This document shows positions 1 through 8,058 of a DNA stretch of 16,052 nucleotides, one piece after another (positions within the stretch are counted from its first letter, which is position 1; each line of letters begins with the position of its first letter). The translations under genes and the position numbers were made by a program. The stretch is from an uncultured Fusobacterium sp. (GTDB taxonomy: Bacteria > Fusobacteriota > Fusobacteriia > Fusobacteriales > Fusobacteriaceae), in NCBI GenBank assembly GCA_900542625.1, contig UQOH01000046.1, forward strand, positions 1 through 16,052, given 5' to 3'. A model generated the notes under the pieces. That model was given only the letters and a program-made list of their open reading frames with translations, searched no databases and was not told the DNA's origin.

Positions 1-121
1 GCACAAAGCTGCGTGGCTGATATAAAATGATAGTCAGGCGGATATTCGCAATCCGCTTTGCTATTTGGTTAAAATGCTGCATTTCATGCATCATCGGCAG
101 CATATCTTCGATTCCGCACAT
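1..121 (-). CDS. Partial open frame of unknown identity, running off the left edge
   Basis: On the minus strand an ATG at 121-119 opens a frame of 40 codons that is still open at the window edge; an in-frame TAG lies seven codons upstream of the ATG. The peptide begins MCGIEDMLPMMHEMQ and contains no motif I recognise. There is no clear Shine-Dalgarno before the ATG, so this may be an internal piece of a broken gene. Codons such as CGG, CGC and GCG are used here but are nearly absent from the genes to the right, and local GC is visibly higher, so the stretch may be of foreign origin. All three plus-strand frames have early stops. Identity is unknown. Confidence 0.25.
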   Translation of the reverse strand, partial: MCGIEDMLPMMHEMQHFNQIAKRIANIRLTIILYQPRSFV

Positions 122-157
122 AAGATTGGCAGTATTCTGCTATAAAAAGGCAGAAAT

Positions 158-186
158 AAGATAATAATTTATGTTATAATTATCTT
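158..186. repeat. AT-rich inverted repeat at the edge of decayed DNA
   Basis: AAGATAAT at 158-165 is mirrored by ATTATCTT at 179-186 around a 13-base spacer. It sits at the junction between the GC-richer left edge and the truncated phosphatase gene. It could be the scar of an insertion or deletion, or just a chance palindrome in AT-rich DNA. Confidence 0.3.
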
Positions 187-204
187 ATAAAAATAATACT
201 TCAA

Positions 205-462
205 AGAATTTACTTTACAACTACTATCTGCGCAGATGATACAACAGAGCATAAACCTTTTCCAGCACCTCTTTATAAATACATAGAATTGTCCGGTGCT
301 GACAAAAAAGATATCCTATATATAGGAGACAGTGAATACAATATGAAATGTGCCAAAGGAGCTGAGGTTGATTTTGCTCCTGCAGGCTGGGGCTGTAAAG
401 GCAGAAAAATAAAAGCCGATTACTACCCTCAAACACCAAAAGATTTATTCCTTAAAGTATAA
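205..462 (+). pseudogene. C-terminal fragment of a HAD-family phosphatase (phosphoglycolate phosphatase-like)
   Basis: Reading the frame that ends at TAA 460-462 gives a recognisable C-terminal half of a HAD hydrolase: a DDTTEHKPFPAPLY segment carrying the motif III lysine (KPxP), then DILYIGDSEYNMKCAK, the motif IV acidic loop (GDSxxN), then DFAPAGWG, typical of the phosphoglycolate phosphatase/pyrophosphatase PpaX-like branch. The N-terminal DxD nucleophile and cap domain expected in a protein of about 210 residues are absent. The frame is closed by TAA at 157-159, and the first in-frame ATG lies inside the motif IV region. Recognisable similarity begins at about 205-211, so this is about 85 residues of a gene that has lost its 5' half. 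A complete terminator follows, showing that the 3' end is the original one. No function is expected. Confidence 0.75.
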
Positions 463-467
463 AAAAT

Positions 468-504
468 ACAGCTGCTGGTTTTATATCAGCAGCTGTGTTT
501 TTTT
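468..504 (+). terminator. Rho-independent terminator after the phosphatase fragment
   Basis: A perfect 10-bp stem, ACAGCTGCTG (468-477) with CAGCAGCTGT (487-496), encloses a 9-base loop and is followed by G and seven T. It insulates the polysaccharide operon from transcription entering from the left. Confidence 0.9.
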
Positions 505-676
505 ATATTTTTAAAATTTTTTTATTTTAAACATAATTCTGCCACATAATTTTGTTATACTTCATATTTATATCAGTGATTCATTTTTTTATAATTTTTT
601 TTATTTATATATATATTTTATGCAGAAAAAATTGTATAATATAAAATGCTTTGATATTTTTACATAAGGAGTTGTC
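505..676 (+). promoter_or_regulatory. AT-rich leader region with a probable -10 box upstream of the polysaccharide operon
   Basis: This stretch holds no gene. It is almost purely A and T, including an alternating TATATA run near 606-616. The best -10 candidate is TATAAT at 635-640, about 42 bases before the first start codon; no convincing -35 lies 16-18 bases upstream. A strong Shine-Dalgarno AAGGAG at 666-671 precedes the ATG at 677. A promoter here makes sense because a terminator lies just upstream and ten co-directional features follow. Confidence 0.4.
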
Positions 677-2404
677 ATGCTTAACAAAAAAGAAAAAATT
701 ATTCTTGCTGTATCTTTTGCAGTTATTATTTCAGGCGGAGCTGCAGCTATAAACAAAAATAAAATGGCAGAAAATTTTTCTTCCATTGGTATATTAAATA
801 CAGTCTACAAAAAAAACAGTTACAGAAAGATTAAAAATGAGATATACAGAAAAATAAGCGACAGAGATTTCCGTGATATTGCAGATAACCTTTCTTTTGA
901 AAAACTTGAAGTTACAAATGATATTTTAAAAGAACAGGCTCTTGTGTCTGCCATAAACACCCCAAACAAAAAAGAATATTTTAAAAATCTTTTTACAGAA
1001 AACCCTGCTTATGAAAAAGCTCAAAATACATATAAAATTCTTAATGCTTTTAATGACCTTGAAACAATCTCTTCTGATTTTTCTGCTTATCTTACAGAAA
1101 AATTCGGATATGTTAAAGAAGATTATGATATTAATAAATTTAAAGAGCTGCCTAACAACATACTTCAAAAAGATAAGCTTGTAAAACTTACTGTAAACGA
1201 AGAATTAAAAAATATAATCAGAAAACTTGATTATGAAGATATCAATCTTTTTAACTCTCTGGCAGAAAAAAATCCTATGCTTATAGATATTCTTGAGAAA
1301 AAATTCTCAAAAGAAAAAACAGATGGTTCTGAAATAGATGTAAAAGGAATGGATGAAAAATATTTCAGTCAGGAACTTGATTATGAAAAAATGGAACAGA
1401 TTTATGCTGTGAGCAGAGATATTACAACTCTTGGAAATGCTGACGAGAGCATAAAAGATTTTTTCAGACTTAACCTTGCTGATTTTGATTATACTAAAAT
1501 ATGCAATTACGGAGAGCTTTATCTTTCAGACAGAAAAAATGATATGGCAATAGAAAAAGAGTTTGCTGAAAAAGAGTATACTCTTAATGAGCCTTTTATA
1601 AAACTTAATCCTTATGGAAGAACTCCTCTTGGAGCACTTGTAAACTTTAAAACAGAATTTTCTGATAATCCTGTAAAAGTTACAATCAAAGGAATAGACG
1701 GCGGAAAAGATTACAGCTACATTATTGATAAAAAATCTGAAAAAGGAATACCTGTTGTGGCTCTTTATCCAAATACAAACAACAAAGTTACAATTAAGAT
1801 TCTTTCAAAAGACAGAAGTTCTGTTCTTGCAGAAAATACCATTTCTATTCAGACAGAAAACCTTGATGACAGACTTCCTGTTGTAGTTATAGAAAAAGAT
1901 TATGAAGAACTTTTCCCGGGAACTCTTGAGCCGGGAATGAACACAGCCTCTTTTGTTACAGAAGATGAATCTCTTCCTTTTATTTTTGATAATTTCGGAA
2001 AGATAAGATATGTGTTTGACGGCACAAATATGGGAAAAATGATAATGAGAAAAAATAACGACAGCTGGTTATGGGACAATGGAAAAACTATAATAAAAGT
2101 TAATTCACTTGGAAAAGTCAGCGGAGATAAAATTGAAGTAAAAAATTATGAAGAACTGAAAGTAGATGATGATTTAACAAAAGGATATACAGTAAACCAC
2201 ATTCAGACTCTGCCTAAAAAACAGAATATTCTTATTGTTTACGGATTCAGTAATACAACATATTCAAGTGCTGTATATTCAGAAGTAGATGAGAAAACAA
2301 GAGAAGAGTTTTTCAGAGCAAGAATTTATTTTAACAAAAACAAAATTGAAGAAAATAATATTATTTTTGGAGAAAGAACAGATATTTCTCCAAAAAATAT
2401 ATAA
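677..2404 (+). CDS. Membrane-anchored aryl-sulfate sulfotransferase (AssT)-like protein with a reduced propeller
   Basis: 575 residues. Residues 8-24 form a hydrophobic segment after a lysine-rich start, either a signal peptide or an N-terminal anchor, placing the protein in the periplasm. Residues 42-300 are charged and probably helical, with no family I recognise. Residues about 305-405 closely resemble, from memory, the N-terminal beta domain of bacterial AssT: LNPYGRTPLGALVNF, VKVTIKG, then VVALYPNTNNKVTIK, then DDRLPVVVIE. After this come one propeller-blade-like stretch (FIFDNFGKIRYVFDG, 435-449) and a C-terminal portion (about 505-555) resembling the last AssT blade (YSEVDEKTREEFF). 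Only about 170 residues follow the N domain where the enzyme has roughly 400-450, so most blades and the catalytic histidines seem absent. It is therefore probably not an active sulfotransferase. Its position at the head of the operon suggests a role in polysaccharide modification or export, but this is inference. AAGGAG at 666-671 supports the start. Confidence 0.6.
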   Translation: MLNKKEKIILAVSFAVIISGGAAAINKNKMAENFSSIGILNTVYKKNSYRKIKNEIYRKISDRDFRDIADNLSFEKLEVTNDILKEQALVSAINTPNKKEYFKNLFTENPAYEKAQNTYKILNAFNDLETISSDFSAYLTEKFGYVKEDYDINKFKELPNNILQKDKLVKLTVNEELKNIIRKLDYEDINLFNSLAEKNPMLIDILEKKFSKEKTDGSEIDVKGMDEKYFSQELDYEKMEQIYAVSRDITTLGNADESIKDFFRLNLADFDYTKICNYGELYLSDRKNDMAIEKEFAEKEYTLNEPFIKLNPYGRTPLGALVNFKTEFSDNPVKVTIKGIDGGKDYSYIIDKKSEKGIPVVALYPNTNNKVTIKILSKDRSSVLAENTISIQTENLDDRLPVVVIEKDYEELFPGTLEPGMNTASFVTEDESLPFIFDNFGKIRYVFDGTNMGKMIMRKNNDSWLWDNGKTIIKVNSLGKVSGDKIEVKNYEELKVDDDLTKGYTVNHIQTLPKKQNILIVYGFSNTTYSSAVYSEVDEKTREEFFRARIYFNKNKIEENNIIFGERTDISPKNI

Positions 2405-2417
2405 GGTGAGGATATAG

Positions 2418-3668
2418 ATGAATAATAAAAACAGCGGTCTTAAAATTTTATACATACTTTTCCTTGGAATATTTTATTTTTTATGCAGCTATATTCTTCC
2501 TATCAGCAGCGGAATGATAATATACTCTTTAGGAGTTTTCGTATTTATCTGTCTCGGGCTTTATCTTTCAGAAAATATGAAGTTTGATATTCCATTTTAC
2601 AAAATGAATAAACTTATAGTTACTTTTGCTATTAATGCTGTTTTCTTTGCACTGTGGTTTATTCTTACATGGGATTTCTGGATTATTCCTTTCTGTTTCA
2701 TGTTTTCTGCTGCACAGTTTATTATAAGCATTTATTTTATAAAAATGACATTTAAAAGAATTAAAACAACTGTTTATGGTTCAGGAGAGATGAAAAGAAG
2801 AGTTCTCTCTTCTCTTGTAAGAAAGAAAGAATATGAGTTTGTAAATATAGATGACCTTGAAAACATAGAGCAGTTTGTTAAAGAAAACAGAATATCTTAT
2901 ATGATTCTTGCAAAACTTCACCTTTCAGAAGAGGAGATAGACAGAATTTTAAAAATCAGAATGAATGGTGTAGAAGTAAAAAGTTATTTTGACTATATGC
3001 AGGAACAAACATATAAAATCGACGTAGAACTTATAAACAATGAATGGCTTTTATATGGATATGGTTTTAAAATTCTTCACAGTCCTATCCAAAACAGAAT
3101 AAAAAGAATTTTTGATATAGCCATGGCAGTTGTTATAGGAATTATGACAGCTCCTATTATGCTTATTTCAGCAATAATTGTAAGACTTGAAAGTCCCGGT
3201 CCTGTTATTTACAGTCAGGCAAGAGTAGGGGAACACAATGTTGAATTTAATGTCCATAAATTCAGAAGTATGAGAAACGATGCTGAAAAAGACGGAGCAA
3301 AATGGGCAATGAAAAATGACCCGAGAGTTACAAAATTTGGAAACTTTATGAGAAAAACAAGAATAGACGAACTTCCTCAGCTTTGGAATGTTATTAAAGG
3401 AGAAATGAGTTTTATTGGTCCAAGACCTGAGAGAATGGTATTTATCAAAGACCTTGAAAAACTTATTCCATATTATAATTTAAGACATCTTGTAAAACCC
3501 GGGCTTACAGGCTGGGCACAGGTTATGTATCCTTACGGAGCAAGTGTTGAAGATGCAAAAAGAAAACTTGAATATGATTTATATTATATAAAACACCACA
3601 GTATAAGTCTTGATATTGCAATTATGTTTATGACTCTTAAAACTGTTGTTTTTGGAAAAGGAAGATAA
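2418..3668 (+). CDS. Polyprenyl-phosphate sugar-1-phosphate transferase (initiating transferase)
   Basis: 416 residues, integral membrane. It should transfer a sugar 1-phosphate from a nucleotide sugar to undecaprenyl phosphate, the first step of repeat-unit assembly at the inner membrane. Four hydrophobic segments lie in residues 8-110, followed by a soluble middle domain (about 115-220) like the degenerate nucleotide-binding domain of WbaP/EpsE-type enzymes; VYGSGEMKRRVL is its glycine-rich start. The bacterial sugar transferase catalytic domain runs from about 226 to the end. It has a hydrophobic hairpin at 233-256, then ESPGPVIYSQARVG, KFRSM (281-285), the IDELPQLWNVIKGEMSFIGP block (316-335) containing the acidic catalytic region, and PGLTGWAQV (361-369). 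Length and order are normal for the polyisoprenyl-phosphate hexose-1-phosphate transferase family. The sugar cannot be read from the sequence. AAGGTGAGG at 2403-2411, overlapping the preceding stop, marks the start, implying co-transcription. Confidence 0.9.
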   Translation: MNNKNSGLKILYILFLGIFYFLCSYILPISSGMIIYSLGVFVFICLGLYLSENMKFDIPFYKMNKLIVTFAINAVFFALWFILTWDFWIIPFCFMFSAAQFIISIYFIKMTFKRIKTTVYGSGEMKRRVLSSLVRKKEYEFVNIDDLENIEQFVKENRISYMILAKLHLSEEEIDRILKIRMNGVEVKSYFDYMQEQTYKIDVELINNEWLLYGYGFKILHSPIQNRIKRIFDIAMAVVIGIMTAPIMLISAIIVRLESPGPVIYSQARVGEHNVEFNVHKFRSMRNDAEKDGAKWAMKNDPRVTKFGNFMRKTRIDELPQLWNVIKGEMSFIGPRPERMVFIKDLEKLIPYYNLRHLVKPGLTGWAQVMYPYGASVEDAKRKLEYDLYYIKHHSISLDIAIMFMTLKTVVFGKGR

Positions 3669-3671
3669 AAT

Positions 3672-4439
3672 ATGATTACGATTTTTACTCCTACATATAA
3701 CAGAAAAGATACACTGCCTAAACTTTATGAAAGCCTTAAATCACAGAGCGACATGGATTTTGAATGGCTTATTGTAGATGACGGCTCTCTTGACAGCACA
3801 GAAAAACTTATTGCAGAATTTAAAAAAGAAAATATTGTCAACATCAGATATATTTATCAGAAAAACGGAGGAAAGCAAAGAGCTGTCAATCATGGTGTGA
3901 GAGAGGCCCTTGGAGAATATTTTTTTATTGTGGACAGTGATGATTATCTTTCAGCTGATGCTGTGGAAATGATAAAAAAGCATGCAGTCTCTCTTCCTGA
4001 AGATTTTGGAGGGATGGTTTTCAGAAAAATAAATATTAATGATAAAGACTGTGAACTTAATTTCAGTGAAAAATATATTGATTCAAACCCAATAGATATA
4101 GTATACAAACATCATCTTTACGGGGATAAGGGAGAGATTTTCAAAACAGAGGTATTAAAAAAATTTCCTTTCCCTGAAATAGCCGGTGAAAAATTTGTTC
4201 CTGAAGGGTATATATGGAACAGAATAGGAAAATCATATAATTTGAGGTATATTGATTATGGAATATACTTTTTTGAATATTTAGATGACGGCTATACAAA
4301 AAATTTTAAAAGAGATTTAAGAAAAAATCCCAAAGGTTTTGGTCTATATTATAGGGACATGATTTCATACCAAATACCTTTATCTGCAAAAATAAAATTT
4401 TTTATCAGATATATTCAAACTAAAATATATTCAGAATAA
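3672..4439 (+). CDS. Glycosyltransferase family 2
   Basis: 255 residues, soluble, GT-A fold. The N terminus ITIFTPTYNRKDTL is the classic start of a GT2 Rossmann-like domain. VDDGS lies at 35-39 and the metal and nucleotide-sugar binding DSDD at 88-91, followed by a conserved YLSADAVE stretch. KNGGKQRAVNHG (64-75) fits the conserved loop between these motifs. It resembles the short GT2 enzymes found in capsule and O-antigen loci and should add one sugar to the lipid-linked repeat unit on the cytoplasmic face. Neither donor nor linkage can be assigned. The start follows the initiating transferase stop by three bases, and its Shine-Dalgarno (AAAAGGAAG, 3656-3664) lies within the end of that gene, so translation is probably coupled. 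Confidence 0.88.
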   Translation: MITIFTPTYNRKDTLPKLYESLKSQSDMDFEWLIVDDGSLDSTEKLIAEFKKENIVNIRYIYQKNGGKQRAVNHGVREALGEYFFIVDSDDYLSADAVEMIKKHAVSLPEDFGGMVFRKININDKDCELNFSEKYIDSNPIDIVYKHHLYGDKGEIFKTEVLKKFPFPEIAGEKFVPEGYIWNRIGKSYNLRYIDYGIYFFEYLDDGYTKNFKRDLRKNPKGFGLYYRDMISYQIPLSAKIKFFIRYIQTKIYSE

Positions 4440-4459
4440 ATTTTCAGGGGAGGATTATT

Positions 4460-5560
4460 TTGAGAATACTTCATACTATTACATCTCTTGAACTGGGAGG
4501 TGCAGAAAAACTTTTAACAGAACTTATACCGGCACAGATATCTGAAGGACACCATGTTGAACTTCTTGTTATGTCAGATATTAATGCTGTTTTTATGGAT
4601 AATTTTATTGAAAAAAATATCCCTGTGCATATTTCAAAATACAATTCAATTTCAACATGGAAAAATATGTTTCAAATAAAAAAATATGCTAAAAAAGGCA
4701 GATTTGATGTTGTCCACTCTCATCTTACTCATGCTCAATACTGGACAAGCCTTGCCTCTCGTATAGATTTTTCTAAAAAGAGAGTATATGTAACAACTGA
4801 ACACAGCACATCAAACAACAGAAGAGAGAAATTTATTTTTAAATTAATAGACAGATTTATATATAAACCATACAAAAAAATTATCTCTATCTCTCCTGCC
4901 ACAGAAGAGGCTCTTATAAAGTGGATAGGAGGAAACAGAAAAAGATTTGCTGTAATTGAAAACGGTGTTGATTTAAGCAGATTTTCACAAGGAAAGAGAT
5001 TAGACCTTTCTGAATACGGGCTTCATGAAGATGATAAAATCATTATCATGATTTCAAGATTTCACAAAGCAAAAGATCAGGACACAGTTATAAAATCTCT
5101 GGAATTTCTTCCTAAGATTTATAAACTTGTTCTTGTGGGAGACGGAGAAAGAAGAGAGGAGCTTGAAACTCTTGCAAAAGAAAAAAATCTTTCATCAAGA
5201 GTATTTTTTCTCGGGGTAAGAAAAGATATTCCTGATTTACTGAAAACATCTTATATATCTGTTCAGTCTTCAATTTTTGAAGGGTTTGGCATCACAGCTC
5301 TTGAATCTATGAGTGCAGGAGTGCCTACTGTTGCAACTGATGTTCCCGGACTTGCAGATATTGTAAAAGATGGAGGAATTCTTTTTCCTGTGGGAGATTT
5401 TAAGGGACTGGCAAAAATTATTTTTTCACTTGAAAGAAATAATATGTATGAAAAAATTAAAAAATCATGTATTGCAAAAAGCAGTATGTATGATATAAAA
5501 ATAACAGCTCAGAAATATATTGAGCTGTATAAAAATATGGTAACTTGGGAGGACAAATAA
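4460..5560 (+). CDS. Glycosyltransferase family 4, TTG start
   Basis: 366 residues, soluble or peripheral membrane, GT-B fold. The N-terminal acceptor half begins MRILHTITSLELGGAEKLL, with the glycine-rich GGAE loop seen in many GT4 enzymes. VIENGVDLSRF (165-175) marks the inter-domain region. The C-terminal donor half has SRFHKAKDQD (199-208), LVGDGERREEL (225-235), and the sugar-nucleotide motif EGFGITALES (274-283) followed by GVPTVATDVPGL. It adds a sugar, with retention of anomeric configuration, to the growing repeat unit. The start is a TTG at 4460: the Shine-Dalgarno GGGGAGG (4447-4453) sits six bases before it, no ATG is as well placed, and translation from TTG gives the complete N-terminal beta strand. 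Twenty bases separate it from the preceding gene. Its stop overlaps the next start by one base. Confidence 0.9.
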   Translation: MRILHTITSLELGGAEKLLTELIPAQISEGHHVELLVMSDINAVFMDNFIEKNIPVHISKYNSISTWKNMFQIKKYAKKGRFDVVHSHLTHAQYWTSLASRIDFSKKRVYVTTEHSTSNNRREKFIFKLIDRFIYKPYKKIISISPATEEALIKWIGGNRKRFAVIENGVDLSRFSQGKRLDLSEYGLHEDDKIIIMISRFHKAKDQDTVIKSLEFLPKIYKLVLVGDGERREELETLAKEKNLSSRVFFLGVRKDIPDLLKTSYISVQSSIFEGFGITALESMSAGVPTVATDVPGLADIVKDGGILFPVGDFKGLAKIIFSLERNNMYEKIKKSCIAKSSMYDIKITAQKYIELYKNMVTWEDK

Positions 5561-6753
5561 TGATTTCATATATTCCATATATTGAAGTTTTTGGGTTTTT
5601 GCTTTTGGGAGGGATAATTGATATTTTTGGAAAAAATGAAAGAAAAAAACATATTCTTTTTACTTTTGCAGTTATTCTTCTTATGGGATTTCTTGGGTTA
5701 AGAGCCTTTGTAGGCTGGGACTGGTGGGCATACTATCCTTCATATAACAATCTGCCTAATGGATTTAATTATGAAATAGGATACGAGCTTTGGACAGGAT
5801 TTTTCTATAAAATAGGGCTTTCATATGAGCATTTTATATTTTTGAACACAGTATTTGATATTGGAGTTATAGCTTTTATACTGAAAAAATATGCAAAATA
5901 TCCATTGTTTACACTGTTTTTATTTTTGGCAGTTCAAGGACTTTCTCTTGAAGTTGATCTGCTTAGAAATATGAAAGCGGTTCTGCTTTTCATTATTTCT
6001 ATTCAGTTTATAAAATCAAGACAGTTTCTGCCGTTTTTAGTGTTAAATGCTGTGGGGCTTACTTTCCATATAAGTTCAATACTTTATTTTCCAATGTATT
6101 TTATCTTAAACAGAAATTACAGCAGAAAGCTTATTCTGCCTTTAATTATACTTGGAAATATTTATTATCTTGCTGATATGAAAATCATTATTCATATTCT
6201 CCAGTATGCAGCATCTGTTCTTCCTGCTGCAATAGGCGGAAAAATTACAAGCTATCTTTCAATAATTCCAAAAGACTATACTCTTCCAATTGGAATGCTT
6301 TATTTTGAAAAACTTGTTACATTTATTTTTGTGTTTATGTTTCTTCACAAAGAAAAAGATAAATTTGATAACAGCAAAGATATTTCTGAATATGCAGTTA
6401 TCATGGAAAACAGTTTCTATATTTTCTATATGATTTATCTTTTTACATCAGAATTTTTTATTGCCTCAACAAGAATAGGAATACTATTTATTTTCTGTAA
6501 CTGGTTTGTGTGGGGATATATGATTTCAGCAATAAATGACATGAAGATGAAGGCTGTTATTTTTGCTGCTGCTGTTCTTGTAGGAGGAGCAAGAATATAT
6601 AATCATTTTAATTTTAACGGAAACAGAATAATGTATCGTTATGAAAACATTATCTCAAATCATAAATCATATGAAGAGAAAATGCAGGATTTGGGAAGAG
6701 CAAGAAAATTTAATAAAGAAGCAGATGGAAAGGAACTTCTGATATTATATTAA
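5560..6753 (+). CDS. EpsG/Wzy-type polysaccharide polymerase
   Basis: 397 residues with about ten hydrophobic segments, the expected architecture of an oligosaccharide repeat-unit polymerase in the inner membrane, which joins lipid-linked repeat units on the periplasmic side. The segment LGLRAFVGWDWWAYY (45-59) followed by GYELW (74-78) matches the EpsG family signature, where an early R...G.D...Y pattern precedes a GYE motif. I chose ATG at 5560, not the in-frame TTG at 5545, because GGGAGGA (5547-5553) is a Shine-Dalgarno correctly spaced for ATG 5560 and lies inside the longer reading. TAATG overlaps the previous stop by one base, so translation is coupled. It is followed by a palindromic element, not directly by the next gene. 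Confidence 0.82.
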   Translation: MISYIPYIEVFGFLLLGGIIDIFGKNERKKHILFTFAVILLMGFLGLRAFVGWDWWAYYPSYNNLPNGFNYEIGYELWTGFFYKIGLSYEHFIFLNTVFDIGVIAFILKKYAKYPLFTLFLFLAVQGLSLEVDLLRNMKAVLLFIISIQFIKSRQFLPFLVLNAVGLTFHISSILYFPMYFILNRNYSRKLILPLIILGNIYYLADMKIIIHILQYAASVLPAAIGGKITSYLSIIPKDYTLPIGMLYFEKLVTFIFVFMFLHKEKDKFDNSKDISEYAVIMENSFYIFYMIYLFTSEFFIASTRIGILFIFCNWFVWGYMISAINDMKMKAVIFAAAVLVGGARIYNHFNFNGNRIMYRYENIISNHKSYEEKMQDLGRARKFNKEADGKELLILY

Positions 6754-6754
6754 T

Positions 6755-6913
6755 AGTTTAAGAAAAATTCTCTAGAAAAAAATATCAACTATCTATATTG
6801 CTTACAGAAAGAAAATTTGAAACTCGTTTCACTCAAACAGTCAAATTTTCTGTATTCTGTTTCGCTGCATAGATTACGCAGATATTTTTAATATCGAGAA
6901 TTTTTCTTAAACT
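6755..6913. repeat. 159-bp palindromic (MITE-like) element inside the polysaccharide operon
   Basis: The element starts two bases after the polymerase stop. Its ends are an exact 18-bp inverted repeat (6755-6772 and 6896-6913). Inside lie two further nested pairs: AAAAATATC (6778-6786) with GATATTTTT (6881-6889), and GAAAATTTGA (6811-6820) with TCAAATTTTC (6841-6850). These pairs are nested, so the whole would fold into one long branched hairpin in RNA or single-stranded DNA. There is no open frame. No clear target-site duplication is visible. It may be a miniature non-autonomous transposable element or a REP-like repeat; it could also act as an RNA processing or attenuation point splitting the operon. 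No T-run follows the outer stem, so it is not a standard terminator. Confidence 0.75.
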
Positions 6914-6948
6914 TTATATCATAACAAATACACAAATAAAGGAGATTT

Positions 6949-8058
6949 ATGAAGATATTTTTTACAGCAAATGTTCTTTGGGATATATATATTTTCAGGG
7001 GTGGAGTTATAAAGGCACTTGTTGATGAAGGGCATGATGTAACAGTTATTGCTCCGTATGAAACAAGAATTGATATGGAAAAAGAGCTTGGAGTGAAAGT
7101 TATAAATATCTCTCTGAATAAAAGAGGAATGAACCCTCTTGAGGACTTAAAACTTTTCAGAGAACTTTATAAAATATATAAAACAGAAAAACCTGATATT
7201 ATTTTTCACTACACAATAAAAGCAAATGTATACGGAACTCTTGCAGCACATTTTGCAAAAATAAAATCTGTTGCAGTTCTTACAGGGCTTGGCTATGCTT
7301 TTGTTACAAACTCTATGGTTTCAAAAATTGCAAAATTATTATATAAAATCTCTCTTCCTTTTGCTGAAGAAGTGTGTGTACTGAACGAAGATGATAAAAA
7401 ACTTCTTTCTTCTGAAAAAATAATTAAGGCTGAAAGAATATTTGTTCTTCCGGGAGAAGGAATAAACACAGAAAAATTTATCCCTATGGAAAAAACAGAA
7501 AACCTTGATAATAAAAAAATTATATTTCTTATGACTGCCAGAGCTTTTTTTGATAAAGGCGTAAAAGAATATGTTGAGGCAGCAGAGATAATAAAAGCTG
7601 AATATCCCAATGCAGAATTTCAGTTTCTGGGAGCTTTGGGAGGAAACAGCGTTTCAGGAATAGATGAAACACAAATGAACTCTTTTGTTGATAAAGGAAT
7701 TATAAATTATCTTGGAACTGTAAACGATGTAACACAGATAGTAAAAAATGCTGACTGCATTGTTCTTCCTTCATATCGTGAAGGAATTTCCAGAACTCTT
7801 CTTGAGGGAGCTGCAATGGAAAAACCTCTTATTGCTGCAAATGTTCCGGGATGTAAAGAGATAGTTATTGACGAAATTACAGGTTTTCTGGCTGAGCCTA
7901 AAAATTCTGCTGACCTTGCTGAAAAAATGAGAAAATTTATTCTGCTTTCAGAAGAAGAGAGAAAAAATCTTGGAAAAGCAGGAAGAAAACATGTTACTGC
8001 AAAATTTGATGAAAAAATTGTAATTGATATTTACAAAAACAGGTGGTGTAATAAATGA
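6949..8058 (+). CDS. Glycosyltransferase family 4 (PglA/CapM-like)
   Basis: 369 residues, GT-B fold. The N terminus MKIFFTANVLWDIYIFRGG with IKALVDEGHDVTVIAP, and the later HYTIKANVYGTLAA and VAVLTGLGYAF, resemble the GT4 subgroup that includes PglA and CapM-type N-acetylhexosaminyl/fucosyl transferases. The donor half shows LPGEGINTEKF (167-177), TARAFFDKGVKEY (196-208) and the nucleotide-sugar motif REGISRTLLEGAAMEKPLI (277-295). It should transfer one sugar to the lipid-linked intermediate on the cytoplasmic face. AAAGGAG (6938-6944) precedes the ATG by four bases. It is separated from the polymerase by the palindromic element but lies on the same strand. Its last codons overlap the next start (ATGA), so the next gene is coupled to it. 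Confidence 0.88.
   Translation: MKIFFTANVLWDIYIFRGGVIKALVDEGHDVTVIAPYETRIDMEKELGVKVINISLNKRGMNPLEDLKLFRELYKIYKTEKPDIIFHYTIKANVYGTLAAHFAKIKSVAVLTGLGYAFVTNSMVSKIAKLLYKISLPFAEEVCVLNEDDKKLLSSEKIIKAERIFVLPGEGINTEKFIPMEKTENLDNKKIIFLMTARAFFDKGVKEYVEAAEIIKAEYPNAEFQFLGALGGNSVSGIDETQMNSFVDKGIINYLGTVNDVTQIVKNADCIVLPSYREGISRTLLEGAAMEKPLIAANVPGCKEIVIDEITGFLAEPKNSADLAEKMRKFILLSEEERKNLGKAGRKHVTAKFDEKIVIDIYKNRWCNK

Noticed and set aside
926..1168. Minus-strand frame opposite the AssT-like gene
   Set aside because: A low-complexity Phe/Ile/Lys product typical of antisense reading of AT-rich DNA.
5545..5559. TTG start five codons upstream for the polymerase
   Set aside because: The Shine-Dalgarno GGGAGGA for the ATG at 5560 lies inside this extension, so the ATG is the natural start.
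6755..6913. Rho-independent terminator after the polymerase
   Set aside because: The outer stem is not followed by a T-run and the inner loops are long; a same-strand glycosyltransferase follows.
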